DNA of 7,258 nucleotides from Chloroflexota bacterium (lineage in GTDB: Bacteria > Chloroflexota > UBA6077 > CF-72). The notes beneath the pieces were generated by a model. The model was not told the origin of the DNA and ran no database searches. It saw only the letters and a list, made by a program, of their open reading frames with translations. Shown one piece after another: positions 1-7,258 of this stretch. The first letter of the stretch is position 1. Each line of letters begins with the position of its first letter. The stretch spans positions 1-7,258 of the forward strand of contig JAFAPL010001059.1 in NCBI GenBank assembly GCA_019247135.1, written 5' to 3'. A program made the position numbers and the translations under genes.

Positions 1-1118
1 CCGGTGCGGGAGGCACGCGCGAGCTCCTGGACAGGGCGCCAGCCGCCAGCCGTGTAGTACTGGGTGATGTAGACGAACGCAACACTCGTCAGGAGGCCGA
101 CGAGCCCGGACAGGGCGAACCAGTAGTTGCCCTGAAGCATGATCATCACCGTGCCGATGATGCCGATGGCGGCCACCACCGTCATCGCCCAGTACCCCTG
201 ATCCAGCTTGCGCTGGGGATCGGTGACATCGCCGACCGACACCGCCATGATGCCGACGATGGACGCGATGATGCCGACGGATCGAACGACCAGCGGGAAA
301 AATACCCAGGCGGTGTTGTTGGTGACGACGTACAGCGCGACGCCCAGGATCATGGCGCCGATGTTCTCGGCCGCGGTCGACTCGAACAGGTCCGCGCCGC
401 GGCCAGCGCAGTCGCCGACGTTATCGCCGACCAGATCGGCGATGACCGCCGCGTTGCGCGGATCGTCTTCAGGAATGCCGGCCTCGACCTTACCCACGAG
501 GTCAGCGCCGACATCCGCCGCTTTCGTGTAGATGCCGCCGCCCAACTGAGCGAACAGCGCCACGAAGGAAGCGCCGAAGCCGAAGCCGACGATCTGGAAT
601 GGCACGAGGGCGGGGCCACTCGTGGCCGGATCGCCCGTTAGATTGAAGCCGCCGAACGCGGTGTAAATCCCGAGCACTCCGAGCAAACTCAGCGCAACCA
701 CGAGAAAGCCCGAAACCGCGCCGCCGCGCAGGGACACGACGATCGCGTCCCGAAGGCTGCGCTGCGCGGCCGCGGCTGTGCGCAGGTTGGCCTGGACGGC
801 GATATACATGCCGATGAAGCCAGCGAGGCCCGAGCAGAACGCGCCGACGAGGAACCCGACGGCGGTCTTGATGCCTTGCTCGGGACTGCCTGCGAGCACG
901 CCGATCAACAGACCGATGATGATCGCGGCGACGACCGCGAGCATGGCGATGGTGCGGTACTGACGATTGAGGAAGGCCATCGCGCCTTCGAAGATCAGCG
1001 CGGCGACCTCCTGCATTGCCTTGGTGCCGCGATCTCGTCCGAGCACGTCTCGAGCCAGCCAGATCGCGAAGCCGATCGCGATCAGGCCTGCCAGCAAGAC
1101 GACTGGCCAGAACTGCAT
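1..1118 (-). CDS. hppA: Membrane-bound ion-translocating pyrophosphatase, N-terminal half (cut by window edge)
   Basis: Integral membrane enzyme that couples hydrolysis of pyrophosphate to phosphate with pumping of H+ (or Na+) across the cytoplasmic membrane. The 372 visible codons begin [12 protein letters not shown] and alternate long hydrophobic segments (roughly residues 1-22, 55-77, 84-108, 127-153, 172-190, 250-275, 281-297, 312-352) with short loops. The family's cytoplasmic substrate-binding signature lies at about 193-246: [18 protein letters not shown], then [11 protein letters not shown] and DNVGDCAG (232-239) followed by RGADLFES. Lys199 and the Asp residues of DDP and DNVGD are the conserved Mg-PPi ligands of the family. 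Where many bacterial homologues read CAGMAADLFE this one reads [10 protein letters not shown]. Complete family members are about 660-800 residues, so the C-terminal half lies beyond base 1. That half includes the position that decides K+ dependence, so the K+ and ion class cannot be assigned. The start is chosen because the hydrophobic N-terminus begins there and an AGGAGG lies 12 bases upstream. It is divergent from acnA. Confidence 0.95.
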   Translation of the reverse strand, partial: MQFWPVVLLAGLIAIGFAIWLARDVLGRDRGTKAMQEVAALIFEGAMAFLNRQYRTIAMLAVVAAIIIGLLIGVLAGSPEQGIKTAVGFLVGAFCSGLAGFIGMYIAVQANLRTAAAAQRSLRDAIVVSLRGGAVSGFLVVALSLLGVLGIYTAFGGFNLTGDPATSGPALVPFQIVGFGFGASFVALFAQLGGGIYTKAADVGADLVGKVEAGIPEDDPRNAAVIADLVGDNVGDCAGRGADLFESTAAENIGAMILGVALYVVTNNTAWVFFPLVVRSVGIIASIVGIMAVSVGDVTDPQRKLDQGYWAMTVVAAIGIIGTVMIMLQGNYWFALSGLVGLLTSVAFVYITQYYTAGGWRPVQELARASRT

Positions 1119-1136
1119 AGGAACCCTGTTCCTCCT
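1119..1136 (-). promoter_or_regulatory. hppA Shine-Dalgarno overlapped by a 6-bp hairpin
   Basis: Read on the minus strand, AGGAGG (1136-1131) precedes the hppA ATG by 12 bases, longer than usual. The spacer contains a perfect inverted repeat, AGGAAC and GTTCCT (1133-1128 and 1124-1119), with a 3-base AGG loop, ending directly against the start codon. The left arm shares three bases with the Shine-Dalgarno, so folding would compete with ribosome binding. The loop region also offers an AGGG five bases from the ATG as an alternative weak site. The sequence elements are seen directly; the regulatory role is inference. Confidence 0.55.
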
Positions 1137-1257
1137 ACATTCCCGACGACCACCGCCTGCCAGCGGCGGTCAAGATGTCAGGGATGGCCGCCGCCGTGCG
1201 GAGCGAGGCTCCAGGGGTGAAACCACGCACGGTGACGCTTCACACGCTGCGGCGAAG

Positions 1258-1266
1258 AGTGTACCA
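1258..1266 (-). promoter_or_regulatory. Possible extended -10 promoter element for hppA
   Basis: On the minus strand this reads TGGTACACT, which matches the extended -10 form TGnTAnnnT. It would place a start of transcription near 1251 and give an untranslated leader of about 130 bases before hppA. No good -35 hexamer lies at the expected distance upstream, as expected for some extended -10 promoters but also for chance matches. Weak call based on motif and position only. Confidence 0.25.
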
Positions 1267-1382
1267 CTTGGCCGCGCCGCCGCGCCCGATTCACCTCGAC
1301 GTCACGGCGCATATTTGCGTTCAAAGCTCGAGCCCGCGGCCCACCGCCCCCACCCGCCGCCCGAGCCCAGCCTAAGCAGAAA

Positions 1383-1418
1383 GCGTCACAGGAAGCGTCA
1401 CGTGGAGCGTCACGTGGG
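1383..1418 (+). repeat. Three-unit 12-bp tandem repeat upstream of acnA
   Basis: Three head-to-tail units, GCGTCACAGGAA, GCGTCACGTGGA and GCGTCACGTGGG, lie in exact 12-bp register about 80-115 bases before the acnA ATG. The GCGTCAC core is invariant; units two and three also contain the palindrome CACGTG (1399-1404 and 1411-1416). A further TCACGT follows at 1425-1430, out of register by three bases, and an inverted GTGACGC sits at 1232-1238 nearer hppA. The repeat lies in a non-coding gap, upstream of a metabolic gene, so a cluster of binding sites for a regulator is a reasonable inference. A replication-slippage microsatellite without function is the alternative. Confidence 0.7.
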
Positions 1419-1485
1419 GCCGAATCACGTCGCCACTGGGACCAAACACACGAACGTACTGGCGCGCAGAGCTACGATGTACTTC

Positions 1486-1489
1486 GAGG
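1486..1489 (+). promoter_or_regulatory. Shine-Dalgarno that sets the acnA start
   Basis: GAGG lies 8 bases before the ATG at 1498, a normal spacing. The in-frame ATG at 1477 (which would add MYFEVDA) has only a poor AGAG upstream, and a third ATG at 1493 is out of frame. The motif is short, so it favours the 1498 start without settling it. Confidence 0.5.
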
Positions 1490-1497
1490 TCGATGCC

Positions 1498-4296
1498 ATG
1501 ACCATTGATCCTGCGAGTGCTCGAGCTAGCTTGCAGACGTCCGCCGGCTCGTTCACCTATTACCGACTGAGCAGCCTCGCCACCGACGTCGAGCGCCTGC
1601 CTGTGACACTCAAGGTCTTCCTCGAAAACGCCCTGCGCAATCTCGGCAACGGCGTGGTTCGTGAAGAGGAAGTCAACCAGATGGCCGGTTGGACCGCCCA
1701 GAGCGCGGACGACCCGCATGAGTTCCCTTTCTATCCCGCGCGTGTGCTCATGCAGGACTTCACGAGCGTACCAGCCGCGGTGGACCTGGCCGCCATGCGC
1801 TCGGCCATGGCCCGGCTTGGTGGCGATCCCAAGAAGATCAACCCACTCGTGCCTGCTGATCTCGTGATCGACCACTCCGTCCAGGTCGACTTTTTCGGCA
1901 GCGATCAGGCATTCCAACTGAACGTCGAGCGCGAATACGAGCGAAACCAGGAACGATACGCGCTGCTGCGCTGGTGTCAGCAAGCGTTCGAGAATTTCCG
2001 AGTCGTCCCGCCCGGACGCGGGATCGTGCACCAGGTCAACCTCGAGTACCTGGCCAGCGTCGTCCACCGTCGACCCGACGGAACCATCTATCCCGACAGC
2101 CTTGTCGGCACCGACTCGCACACGACGATGGTCAACGGCCTGGGCGTTCTCGGCTGGGGTGTTGGCGGAATCGAGGCTGAAGCGGTGCTGCTCGGCCAAC
2201 CTCTTTATTTACTGACGCCCGAGGTCGTCGGCTTCAGGTTCACCGGCCAGCTGCCGGAAGGGGCCACCGCGACCGACCTGGTGCTGACGGTCACCCAGAT
2301 CTTGAGGAAGCGTGGCGTCGTCGGAAAATTCGTCGAGTTCACGGGCGCCGGCCTGAGCCAGCTTGGCCTCGCCGACCGGGCCACGATCTCGAATATGTGT
2401 CCTGAGTACGGCGCCACCGCCGCACTGTTCCCCGTCGACGACGAAACGCTCAGGTATCTCAGAATGACCGGCAGGCCCGAGGAGCAGGTCGAGCTGGTCG
2501 AGCGCTACACGAAGACACAGGGATTGTTCCGCACCGACGACGGCCCCGAGCCGAGGTTCAGCGACCTGCTGGAGCTCGATCTTTCGACCGTCGAGCCGAG
2601 CCTCGCCGGTCCGCGGCGGCCCCAGGATCGTGTCAGGCTGGCGGAGATCGCCAGCAGCATTCGGGTCGCCTTCCCCAACCAGTTCAGCGGCCAGCATAAC
2701 GGGCATGCCACGCCGTCGATCAAAGTCGTCGACGCGGACGCGGGGACCGTGACCCAGGTTCCCATTGAGAACGAAACAGGCTCGGTCGAAGTCGACCTGG
2801 GCGGCGAGCGGACGCTGTTGAACCACGGCTCGGTCGCGATCGCCGCGATTACCAGTTGCACGAACACCTCGAACCCGCTGGTCATGCTCGGAGCGGGATT
2901 GCTGGCAAAGAAAGCCGTCGAGAAGGGGCTCACGGTCAAGCCAGCCGTGAAAACGTCACTGGCGCCAGGCTCGCGCGTGGTCACCGACTATTTACAACGC
3001 GCAGGGCTGATGCCGTACCTCGAGGCTCTGCAGTTCCACGTTGTGGGCTACGGCTGCACGACGTGTATCGGCAACAGCGGCCCGCTCGCCGAACCGGTCG
3101 CGCAAGCCATTCAGGACAACAACCTGGTCGTCGCCGCGGTTCTCAGTGGCAACCGCAACTTCGAAGCACGCATCCATCCGCAAGTGCGCGCTTCGTATCT
3201 TGCTTCGCCGCCGCTGGTAGTCGCCTTCGCACTGGCCGGCACGGTCGACACCGACCTGACGCAAGACCCGATCGGCAGCGACCGCAGCGGCAATGCCGTT
3301 TATCTGCGAGACATCTGGCCGACCCAGGCCGAGATTCGCGCCGCGCTCGAGCAGGCGATCGGGCCCGACCTCTTCCACAAGGAATACGCCGAGGTCTTCG
3401 AAGGAGACGAGCACTGGCAGGCTCTGCCGCTGCCCGAGCGGGGCGACCTGTTCGAGTGGGATCCGGGCTCCACCTACGTCCAGGAACCGCCGTTTTTCCA
3501 GGACCTGTCACCCGAGCCTGCGCCGCTCACCGATATCGAGGATGCGCGCGTGCTCGTGAAGCTGGCGGACTCGATCACCACGGACCACATCTCGCCGGCC
3601 GGCTCGATCCCGAAGGACAGCCCCGCGGGCCGTTATCTGATCGAGCACGGGGTCCAGATTCGCGACTTCAACTCGTACGGCTCGCGTCGAGGCAACCACC
3701 AGGTGATGATGCGTGGAACGTTCGGCAACGTGCGACTGCGGAACGAGCTCGTGCCAGACAAGGAAGGCGACTGGACCCTGAAGCTGCCACCCGATTGGGT
3801 GCTGGAGCCGAAAGGCGACGTGCAGCGCATCTATGACGCCTCGATGCAGTACCAGAACGAGAAGGTGCCGCTGGTCGCTATCGCTGGTAAGGAGTACGGC
3901 TCCGGTTCCTCGCGGGACTGGGCCGCCAAAGGCACGTCGCTACTGGGCGTACGCGCGGTGATCGCCGAGAGCTACGAGCGCATCCACCGCTCGAACCTGG
4001 TCGGCATGGGTGTGCTGCCGCTGCAGTTCATGCCCGGTGAGTCGCGCGAATCGCATCAGTTGAACGGGCACGAGATCTTTTCGATTGACGGCATCGCCGA
4101 GGGGCTCGAGCCCGGTAAGCACCTGACGGTCCGCGGCAAGCGTGCGGACGGGTCGGAGTTCTCGTTCGAGACGATCTGTCGAATTGATACGCCGATCGAG
4201 ATCGAGTACTACCGCCACGGTGGCATCTTGCCGTATGTGTTGCGGCTGCTTTTGAAGGAGTCGGAGGCGCCCACGGCGACGAGCGCCACCGCGTGA
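1498..4296 (+). CDS. acnA: Aconitate hydratase, AcnA/IRP1 type
   Basis: Cytoplasmic [4Fe-4S] enzyme that interconverts citrate and isocitrate through cis-aconitate in the TCA cycle. The 932-residue product is complete and slightly longer than E. coli AcnA (about 890). The three cluster ligands are present with family spacing: Cys454 in TSCTNTSNP, and Cys520 and Cys523 in [14 protein letters not shown]. Other hallmarks are the substrate-binding [11 protein letters not shown] (204-214), a following [11 protein letters not shown], the start of the swivelling C-terminal domain [14 protein letters not shown] (692-705), [11 protein letters not shown] (724-734) and the active-site loop [16 protein letters not shown] (797-812), where Ser805 corresponds to the catalytic serine. 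[14 protein letters not shown] follows. The [11 protein letters not shown] form and the overall length place it in the AcnA/IRP1 branch, not the AcnB or mitochondrial branch. The Shine-Dalgarno favours Met1 at 1498; an in-frame ATG at 1477 is possible. The reading frame stays open far upstream, but that extension shows no aconitase sequence. AcnA-type proteins can moonlight as iron-responsive RNA binders in some bacteria; nothing here tests that. Confidence 0.98.
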   Translation: MTIDPASARASLQTSAGSFTYYRLSSLATDVERLPVTLKVFLENALRNLGNGVVREEEVNQMAGWTAQSADDPHEFPFYPARVLMQDFTSVPAAVDLAAMRSAMARLGGDPKKINPLVPADLVIDHSVQVDFFGSDQAFQLNVEREYERNQERYALLRWCQQAFENFRVVPPGRGIVHQVNLEYLASVVHRRPDGTIYPDSLVGTDSHTTMVNGLGVLGWGVGGIEAEAVLLGQPLYLLTPEVVGFRFTGQLPEGATATDLVLTVTQILRKRGVVGKFVEFTGAGLSQLGLADRATISNMCPEYGATAALFPVDDETLRYLRMTGRPEEQVELVERYTKTQGLFRTDDGPEPRFSDLLELDLSTVEPSLAGPRRPQDRVRLAEIASSIRVAFPNQFSGQHNGHATPSIKVVDADAGTVTQVPIENETGSVEVDLGGERTLLNHGSVAIAAITSCTNTSNPLVMLGAGLLAKKAVEKGLTVKPAVKTSLAPGSRVVTDYLQRAGLMPYLEALQFHVVGYGCTTCIGNSGPLAEPVAQAIQDNNLVVAAVLSGNRNFEARIHPQVRASYLASPPLVVAFALAGTVDTDLTQDPIGSDRSGNAVYLRDIWPTQAEIRAALEQAIGPDLFHKEYAEVFEGDEHWQALPLPERGDLFEWDPGSTYVQEPPFFQDLSPEPAPLTDIEDARVLVKLADSITTDHISPAGSIPKDSPAGRYLIEHGVQIRDFNSYGSRRGNHQVMMRGTFGNVRLRNELVPDKEGDWTLKLPPDWVLEPKGDVQRIYDASMQYQNEKVPLVAIAGKEYGSGSSRDWAAKGTSLLGVRAVIAESYERIHRSNLVGMGVLPLQFMPGESRESHQLNGHEIFSIDGIAEGLEPGKHLTVRGKRADGSEFSFETICRIDTPIEIEYYRHGGILPYVLRLLLKESEAPTATSATA

Positions 4297-4322
4297 GCTG
4301 CAGCTCGCGCGGCTCACGCGGT
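4288..4322 (+). terminator. Long inverted repeat across the acnA stop codon, probable terminator
   Basis: Perfect 11-bp arms ACCGCGTGAGC (4288-4298) and GCTCACGCGGT (4312-4322) enclose a 13-base spacer; a T-G wobble and two more pairs could shorten the loop to seven bases. The left arm contains the last codons and TGA of acnA. Within the spacer and left arm lies a second, mutually exclusive 12-bp palindrome, GAGCTGCAGCTC (4295-4306). There is no T-run after the stem, so this is not a textbook intrinsic terminator; T-less hairpins at gene ends are common in high-GC bacteria. Structure is seen; termination is inferred. Confidence 0.5.
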
Positions 4323-4350
4323 CACACGCGGGTTCAATCGAGTTCAGCAC

Positions 4351-4360
4351 CGTAGCTACG
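4351..4360 (+). promoter_or_regulatory. 10-bp palindrome in the acnA-tricorn gap
   Basis: CGTAGCTACG is a perfect palindrome about 100 bases upstream of the tricorn start, in the 163-base gap after acnA. Symmetry does not extend beyond ten bases. It could be half of an operator or the chance result of base composition; no regulator can be named. Confidence 0.2.
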
Positions 4361-4447
4361 CTAGGGTCTCACCGTGCGGGCTGCCGCTCTCACGAGCCCA
4401 GTTCTGTAGTTCTTTGTCGAACCCCGAGCGGCACACGTCGCGTTCGT

Positions 4448-4453
4448 TAGACT
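4448..4453 (+). promoter_or_regulatory. -10 element of a probable leaderless promoter for the tricorn gene
   Basis: TAGACT fits the TAnnnT pattern of leaderless-gene promoters and ends six bases before the ATG at 4460, so transcription starting seven bases after the hexamer would begin at the start codon itself. No Shine-Dalgarno-like purine run precedes the ATG. The same bases contain an in-frame TAG (4448-4450), which rules out any upstream start for the protein. No good -35 lies 16-18 bases upstream (TTGTCG at 4414-4419 is too far). The arrangement is seen; promoter activity is inferred. Confidence 0.45.
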
Positions 4454-4459
4454 TGCGGC

Positions 4460-7258
4460 ATGGGCAGTTCGGACCTGGGCTATTACCGCTTTCCGTCGCT
4501 CCACGCCGACGAGATCATCTTCGCGTGCGAGGACGACCTCTGGCGTGTCGGCGCGGGCGGAGGGTCCGCGTATCGCCTGACAGCCGGGGTTGGCGAAGCC
4601 AGCCGACCTCGCTTTTCGCCCGATGGCTCACAGATCGGGTTCGTCGGTCGCGAGGAAGGTCCGCCCGAGATCTACGTGATGCCGTCGAACGGCGGCTCGG
4701 CGCGCCGCCTCACCTTCGACGGCACACTCGGCACCACCCTGGCGGGCTGGTCGCCCGACGCCGCGAAGCTACTGTACGCCAGCTCCGCGGAACGGCCGTT
4801 CGCGCGTGAGTACTGGTTGCGCGAGGTCGACGTGGCTCCGCCGACACGCCCATCACGTCAGGTCAATCTCGGGCCAGCCACCGCGATCGCATATGGGCCG
4901 AATGGCGCGGTCGTCATCGCCCGTCATACACAACGTGACGCGGCACACTGGAAACGCTATCGAGGCGGTACAGCGGGCACGCTCTGGATAGACACCGATG
5001 GCTCGGGCAATTTCGCGCCGCTGATCAATCTGGAAGGCAACCTCTCGAGTCCGAACTGGATCGACGAACGCATCTTCTTCCTGTCGGACCACGAGGGCTA
5101 CGGCAATGTCTACTCGTGCACCCCCGCTGGCGAGGATTTGCGGCGCCATACGGACCATGAGGACTACTACGCTCGAAATCTGAGCGGTGACGGGCAACGG
5201 CTCGTCTATCACGCCGGGGCGGACCTGTTTCTGCTCGACCCTCGCAGCGACACCTCGACGCAGCTCGAAGTGAACCTGACGAGCTCGCGCACTCAGCGCA
5301 ATCGACGCTTCGTGCCCGCCCAACGCTTCCTGCACAGCGCATCGCTCAGTCCTGACGGAACCGGTCTAGCGATCAGCAGCCGCGGCAAACCGTTCATCTT
5401 CAACAACTGGGAAGGCGCCGTCTCGCAGCACGGCGAGCCGGACGGTGTCCGCTATCGACTGGTGACGTGGTTGAACGACCGAAAGCGTCTGATCGCCGCG
5501 GCGTCCGACGGTTCGAGCGAGCGCGAAGTGCTGACGATTCTGACCGCCGATGGCTCGGTGCTTCCGCGGGAACTCACCGACCTCGACGTTGGGCGCGTCA
5601 CTGATCTCGAGGTGGCGCCCACGGTCGATAGGGTCGCGGTGGCCAACCATCGCAACGAGCTGCTGCTGGTGGATGTGACTGGTGATTCGGTCAACATGCG
5701 TCAACTCGATCGGAGTCCGTTTGGCCGCATCGAAGGCATGGCCTGGTCCTCGGACGGTCGGTGGCTGGCGTACGGGTTCGCGGATACGCCGCAAACGACG
5801 GCCATCAAACTGGACGAGATCGAAAGTGGGCAGACAACATTCGCCACCCGTCCAGTCTTGCGGGATACGCGCCCCGCGTTCGACCCGGACGGTAGGTACC
5901 TGTACTTCATCGGTCAGCGCGATTTCGACCCGGTGTATGACGAGCTGCAGTTCGATCTCGGCTTTCCGAAGGGCTCACGGCCGTTTGCCATCACGTTGAG
6001 AAAAGACCTGGAGAACCCGTTTCTTCCGCGTCCGAAGCCACCCGAAAGCGCCGAGCAGGCTGCGCTGCACAAAGCCGAGGCTGAGGAGGCGCCCGCCGCA
6101 CCGCCGCGAATCGAGATCGAGCTGGATGGCATCACCGAGCGCGCAGTCGCCTTCCCTGTACCAGAGGCTCGGTACGGTCGCATCGAAGGCATCAAGGGCA
6201 AGGCTCTGTTTTCCAGCTATCCCATCGAGGGCGCCCGCGGTCGATCGCGCGACGAGGAGTCACCCCCCGGGCGTGGGGCGATCGACTCGTATGAGTTCGA
6301 CACGCAGAAGCAGGAGCGCATCGTCGATGCCGTCAGCGATTTCTCGATCAGTCGCGATGGCAAAGCGATGCTGTATCAGTCGGGCGACCGCCTCAGGGTG
6401 CTGAGAGCAGGCGAGAAGGCGCCCGACAAGAAGGACTCCGACAAGCCCGGCCGGGAAGGCGGCTGGATCGATCTCGGGCGCGTGAAAGTTTCGATCGATC
6501 CCGCGGCCGAGTGGCGGCAGATGTTTCAGGAAGCCTGGCGGCTGCAGCGCGAACAGTTCTGGACCGAGGATCTTTCGGGCATCGACTGGGAGGCCGTCAA
6601 TCGTCGCTACCAGCCGCTGGTCGACCGGATCACTACGCGCTCGGAATTTTCCGACTTGCTATGGGAGCTGCAGGGCGAGCTCGGGACGTCCCACGCGTAC
6701 GAGATGGGTGGCGAGTACCGCTCAGGACCGAACTATCGTCAGGGCCATCTCGCGGCCGAGTTTCTGTTTGACGAGAGCGCCGGTGCGTACCGGATCAGTC
6801 GCATCGTGCACGGTGACACATGGGACGCCGACGCGACTTCGCCATTGAATGGTCCAGGTGTAAACGTCTCGGCGGGAGATCTGCTGCTCGCGATCAACGG
6901 TCAGAGGGTGGACGCGGAGGTCACGCCAGCCGAACGTCTGGTCAATCAGGCTGGCAATGAAGTCATCCTGACAGTCCGCGGGGCGAACGAGTCGGCGCCG
7001 CGCACGGTGACCGTGAAGGCACTCTCCGACGAACGACAGGCTCGCTACCGCGACTGGGTCGACGCCAACCGGCAGAAGGTACATCAGGCTACCGACGGTC
7101 GCGTCGGCTACATCCACGTGCCCGACATGGGCCCGGAGGGCTACGCCCAGTTCCATCGCAGTTTTCTCGTCGAGTTCGATCGCGATGCGCTCGTCGTGGA
7201 CGTACGCGTCAACGGTGGCGGACACGTGTCGGGGTTGCTGCTGGAAAAGCTCGCGCGA
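4460..7258 (+). CDS. tri: Tricorn protease homologue (S41 family), cut by window edge
   Basis: Large cytoplasmic serine peptidase that, in characterised relatives, assembles as a hexamer and trims oligopeptides released by the proteasome or other proteases. The frame is open for 933 codons to the window end; full relatives are about 1,050-1,100 residues. Residues 1 to about 290 form the first beta-propeller, with PD40-like [28 protein letters not shown] and the typical [13 protein letters not shown] (164-176). Residues about 294-665 form the second, from ASLSPDG and [13 protein letters not shown] to [12 protein letters not shown] and [15 protein letters not shown], with a Pro/Glu/Ala-rich insertion near 517-555. 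[20 protein letters not shown] opens the C1 domain, which carries the catalytic Ser744-His745 in [13 protein letters not shown] domain spans about 767-853. The C2 domain begins near 857 and shows [12 protein letters not shown] (914-925). The serine nucleophile (AGSDG-type motif in the family) should lie about 30-40 residues beyond the window, so activity cannot be confirmed. There is no signal peptide. The ATG is fixed by an in-frame stop at 4448. Confidence 0.95.
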   Translation, partial: MGSSDLGYYRFPSLHADEIIFACEDDLWRVGAGGGSAYRLTAGVGEASRPRFSPDGSQIGFVGREEGPPEIYVMPSNGGSARRLTFDGTLGTTLAGWSPDAAKLLYASSAERPFAREYWLREVDVAPPTRPSRQVNLGPATAIAYGPNGAVVIARHTQRDAAHWKRYRGGTAGTLWIDTDGSGNFAPLINLEGNLSSPNWIDERIFFLSDHEGYGNVYSCTPAGEDLRRHTDHEDYYARNLSGDGQRLVYHAGADLFLLDPRSDTSTQLEVNLTSSRTQRNRRFVPAQRFLHSASLSPDGTGLAISSRGKPFIFNNWEGAVSQHGEPDGVRYRLVTWLNDRKRLIAAASDGSSEREVLTILTADGSVLPRELTDLDVGRVTDLEVAPTVDRVAVANHRNELLLVDVTGDSVNMRQLDRSPFGRIEGMAWSSDGRWLAYGFADTPQTTAIKLDEIESGQTTFATRPVLRDTRPAFDPDGRYLYFIGQRDFDPVYDELQFDLGFPKGSRPFAITLRKDLENPFLPRPKPPESAEQAALHKAEAEEAPAAPPRIEIELDGITERAVAFPVPEARYGRIEGIKGKALFSSYPIEGARGRSRDEESPPGRGAIDSYEFDTQKQERIVDAVSDFSISRDGKAMLYQSGDRLRVLRAGEKAPDKKDSDKPGREGGWIDLGRVKVSIDPAAEWRQMFQEAWRLQREQFWTEDLSGIDWEAVNRRYQPLVDRITTRSEFSDLLWELQGELGTSHAYEMGGEYRSGPNYRQGHLAAEFLFDESAGAYRISRIVHGDTWDADATSPLNGPGVNVSAGDLLLAINGQRVDAEVTPAERLVNQAGNEVILTVRGANESAPRTVTVKALSDERQARYRDWVDANRQKVHQATDGRVGYIHVPDMGPEGYAQFHRSFLVEFDRDALVVDVRVNGGGHVSGLLLEKLAR

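Larger units (their letters stand above)
1119..1497. other. Divergent intergenic region between hppA and acnA
   Basis: These 379 bases separate the two divergent starts and must hold the promoters of both genes unless hppA or acnA is transcribed from further away. I see no convincing protein gene in it: the frame of acnA happens to stay open upstream, but its translation here is basic, low-complexity and proline/arginine-rich, with no homology I recognise, and it would run antisense into hppA. What it does hold is the hppA ribosome-binding hairpin, a possible extended -10 for hppA (1258-1266), single ungrouped copies of the GCGTCAC core (inverted at 1232-1238; related ACGTCAC at 1299-1305), the 12-bp tandem repeat (1383-1418), and the acnA Shine-Dalgarno. 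No clear -35/-10 pair for acnA stands out; TTCACC (1290-1295) with TATTTG (1312-1317) is a weak possibility. Confidence 0.8.

Noticed and set aside
967..1497. Open reading frame continuing upstream of acnA, which would make a 1,109-residue protein
   Set aside because: The added 177 residues are basic and low-complexity, show no aconitase sequence, overlap hppA in antisense and span the tandem repeat. A Shine-Dalgarno supports the start at 1498. Long open frames are expected by chance at this GC content.
1372..2199. Antisense open frame of 275 codons over the acnA 5' end
   Set aside because: It mirrors acnA codons and its end translates the 12-bp repeat as [11 protein letters not shown]; no recognisable family or ribosome-binding site. 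A codon-structure shadow.
2209..2994. Two TTA codons in acnA, both preceded by TAT (2209-2211 and 2992-2994), as a possible bldA-type translational control
   Set aside because: TTA control is meaningful only in Streptomyces-like actinomycetes, and this lineage is not established. Two codons in 932 are not notable otherwise.
2856..3836. 326-codon plus-strand open frame inside acnA
   Set aside because: It is arginine/alanine-rich, out of frame with acnA and lies over well-conserved aconitase motifs, including all of the iron-sulfur region. A shadow frame.
4378..4399. GGGCT/AGCCC inverted repeat as a second terminator after acnA
   Set aside because: Only five base pairs with a 12-base loop and no T-run; too weak to call.
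6015..6130. Pro/Glu/Ala-rich stretch in the tricorn gene as a possible frameshift or inserted domain
   Set aside because: The frame stays open and family motifs resume on both sides; low-complexity insertions at this point of the second propeller are common in bacterial tricorn proteins.

Overview
The window is high-GC bacterial DNA carrying three ordinary housekeeping-type genes and two compact regulatory gaps. There is no mobile element, CRISPR array, RNA gene or phage-like block that I can support. The gene set (a membrane pyrophosphatase, an AcnA/IRP1-type aconitase and a cytoplasmic tricorn protease), the high GC and a probable leaderless promoter suggest a free-living soil or sediment bacterium. 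A Chloroflexota-like or Actinobacteriota-like lineage is my guess from protein flavour; the sequence does not prove it.

Layout. Bases 1-1118 (minus strand) hold the N-terminal half of a proton/sodium-pumping pyrophosphatase (hppA), cut by the left edge. Bases 1119-1497 are a divergent intergenic region. It contains the hppA ribosome-binding site with a hairpin, a possible hppA promoter, and a striking 12-bp tandem repeat (three units, 1383-1418) upstream of the aconitase gene. Bases 1498-4296 (plus strand) are a complete aconitase gene (acnA, 932 aa) with all three iron-sulfur cysteines. A long inverted repeat spans its stop codon and probably acts as a terminator. After a 163-base gap, bases 4460-7258 (plus strand) encode the first 933 residues of a tricorn protease. 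It starts without a Shine-Dalgarno, directly after a -10-like hexamer, and runs off the right edge shortly before the expected catalytic serine.

How the genes relate. Aconitase feeds the TCA cycle, the pyrophosphatase recovers energy from biosynthetic pyrophosphate as an ion gradient, and tricorn trims proteasome- or protease-derived peptides. They share no pathway. hppA and acnA are divergent and may share control elements in the 379-base gap. The tricorn gene appears to have its own promoter. I did not find a novel multi-gene system here; the points worth a second look are regulatory: the 12-bp repeat array, the leaderless tricorn start, the hairpin over the hppA ribosome-binding site and the stop-codon-spanning inverted repeat.
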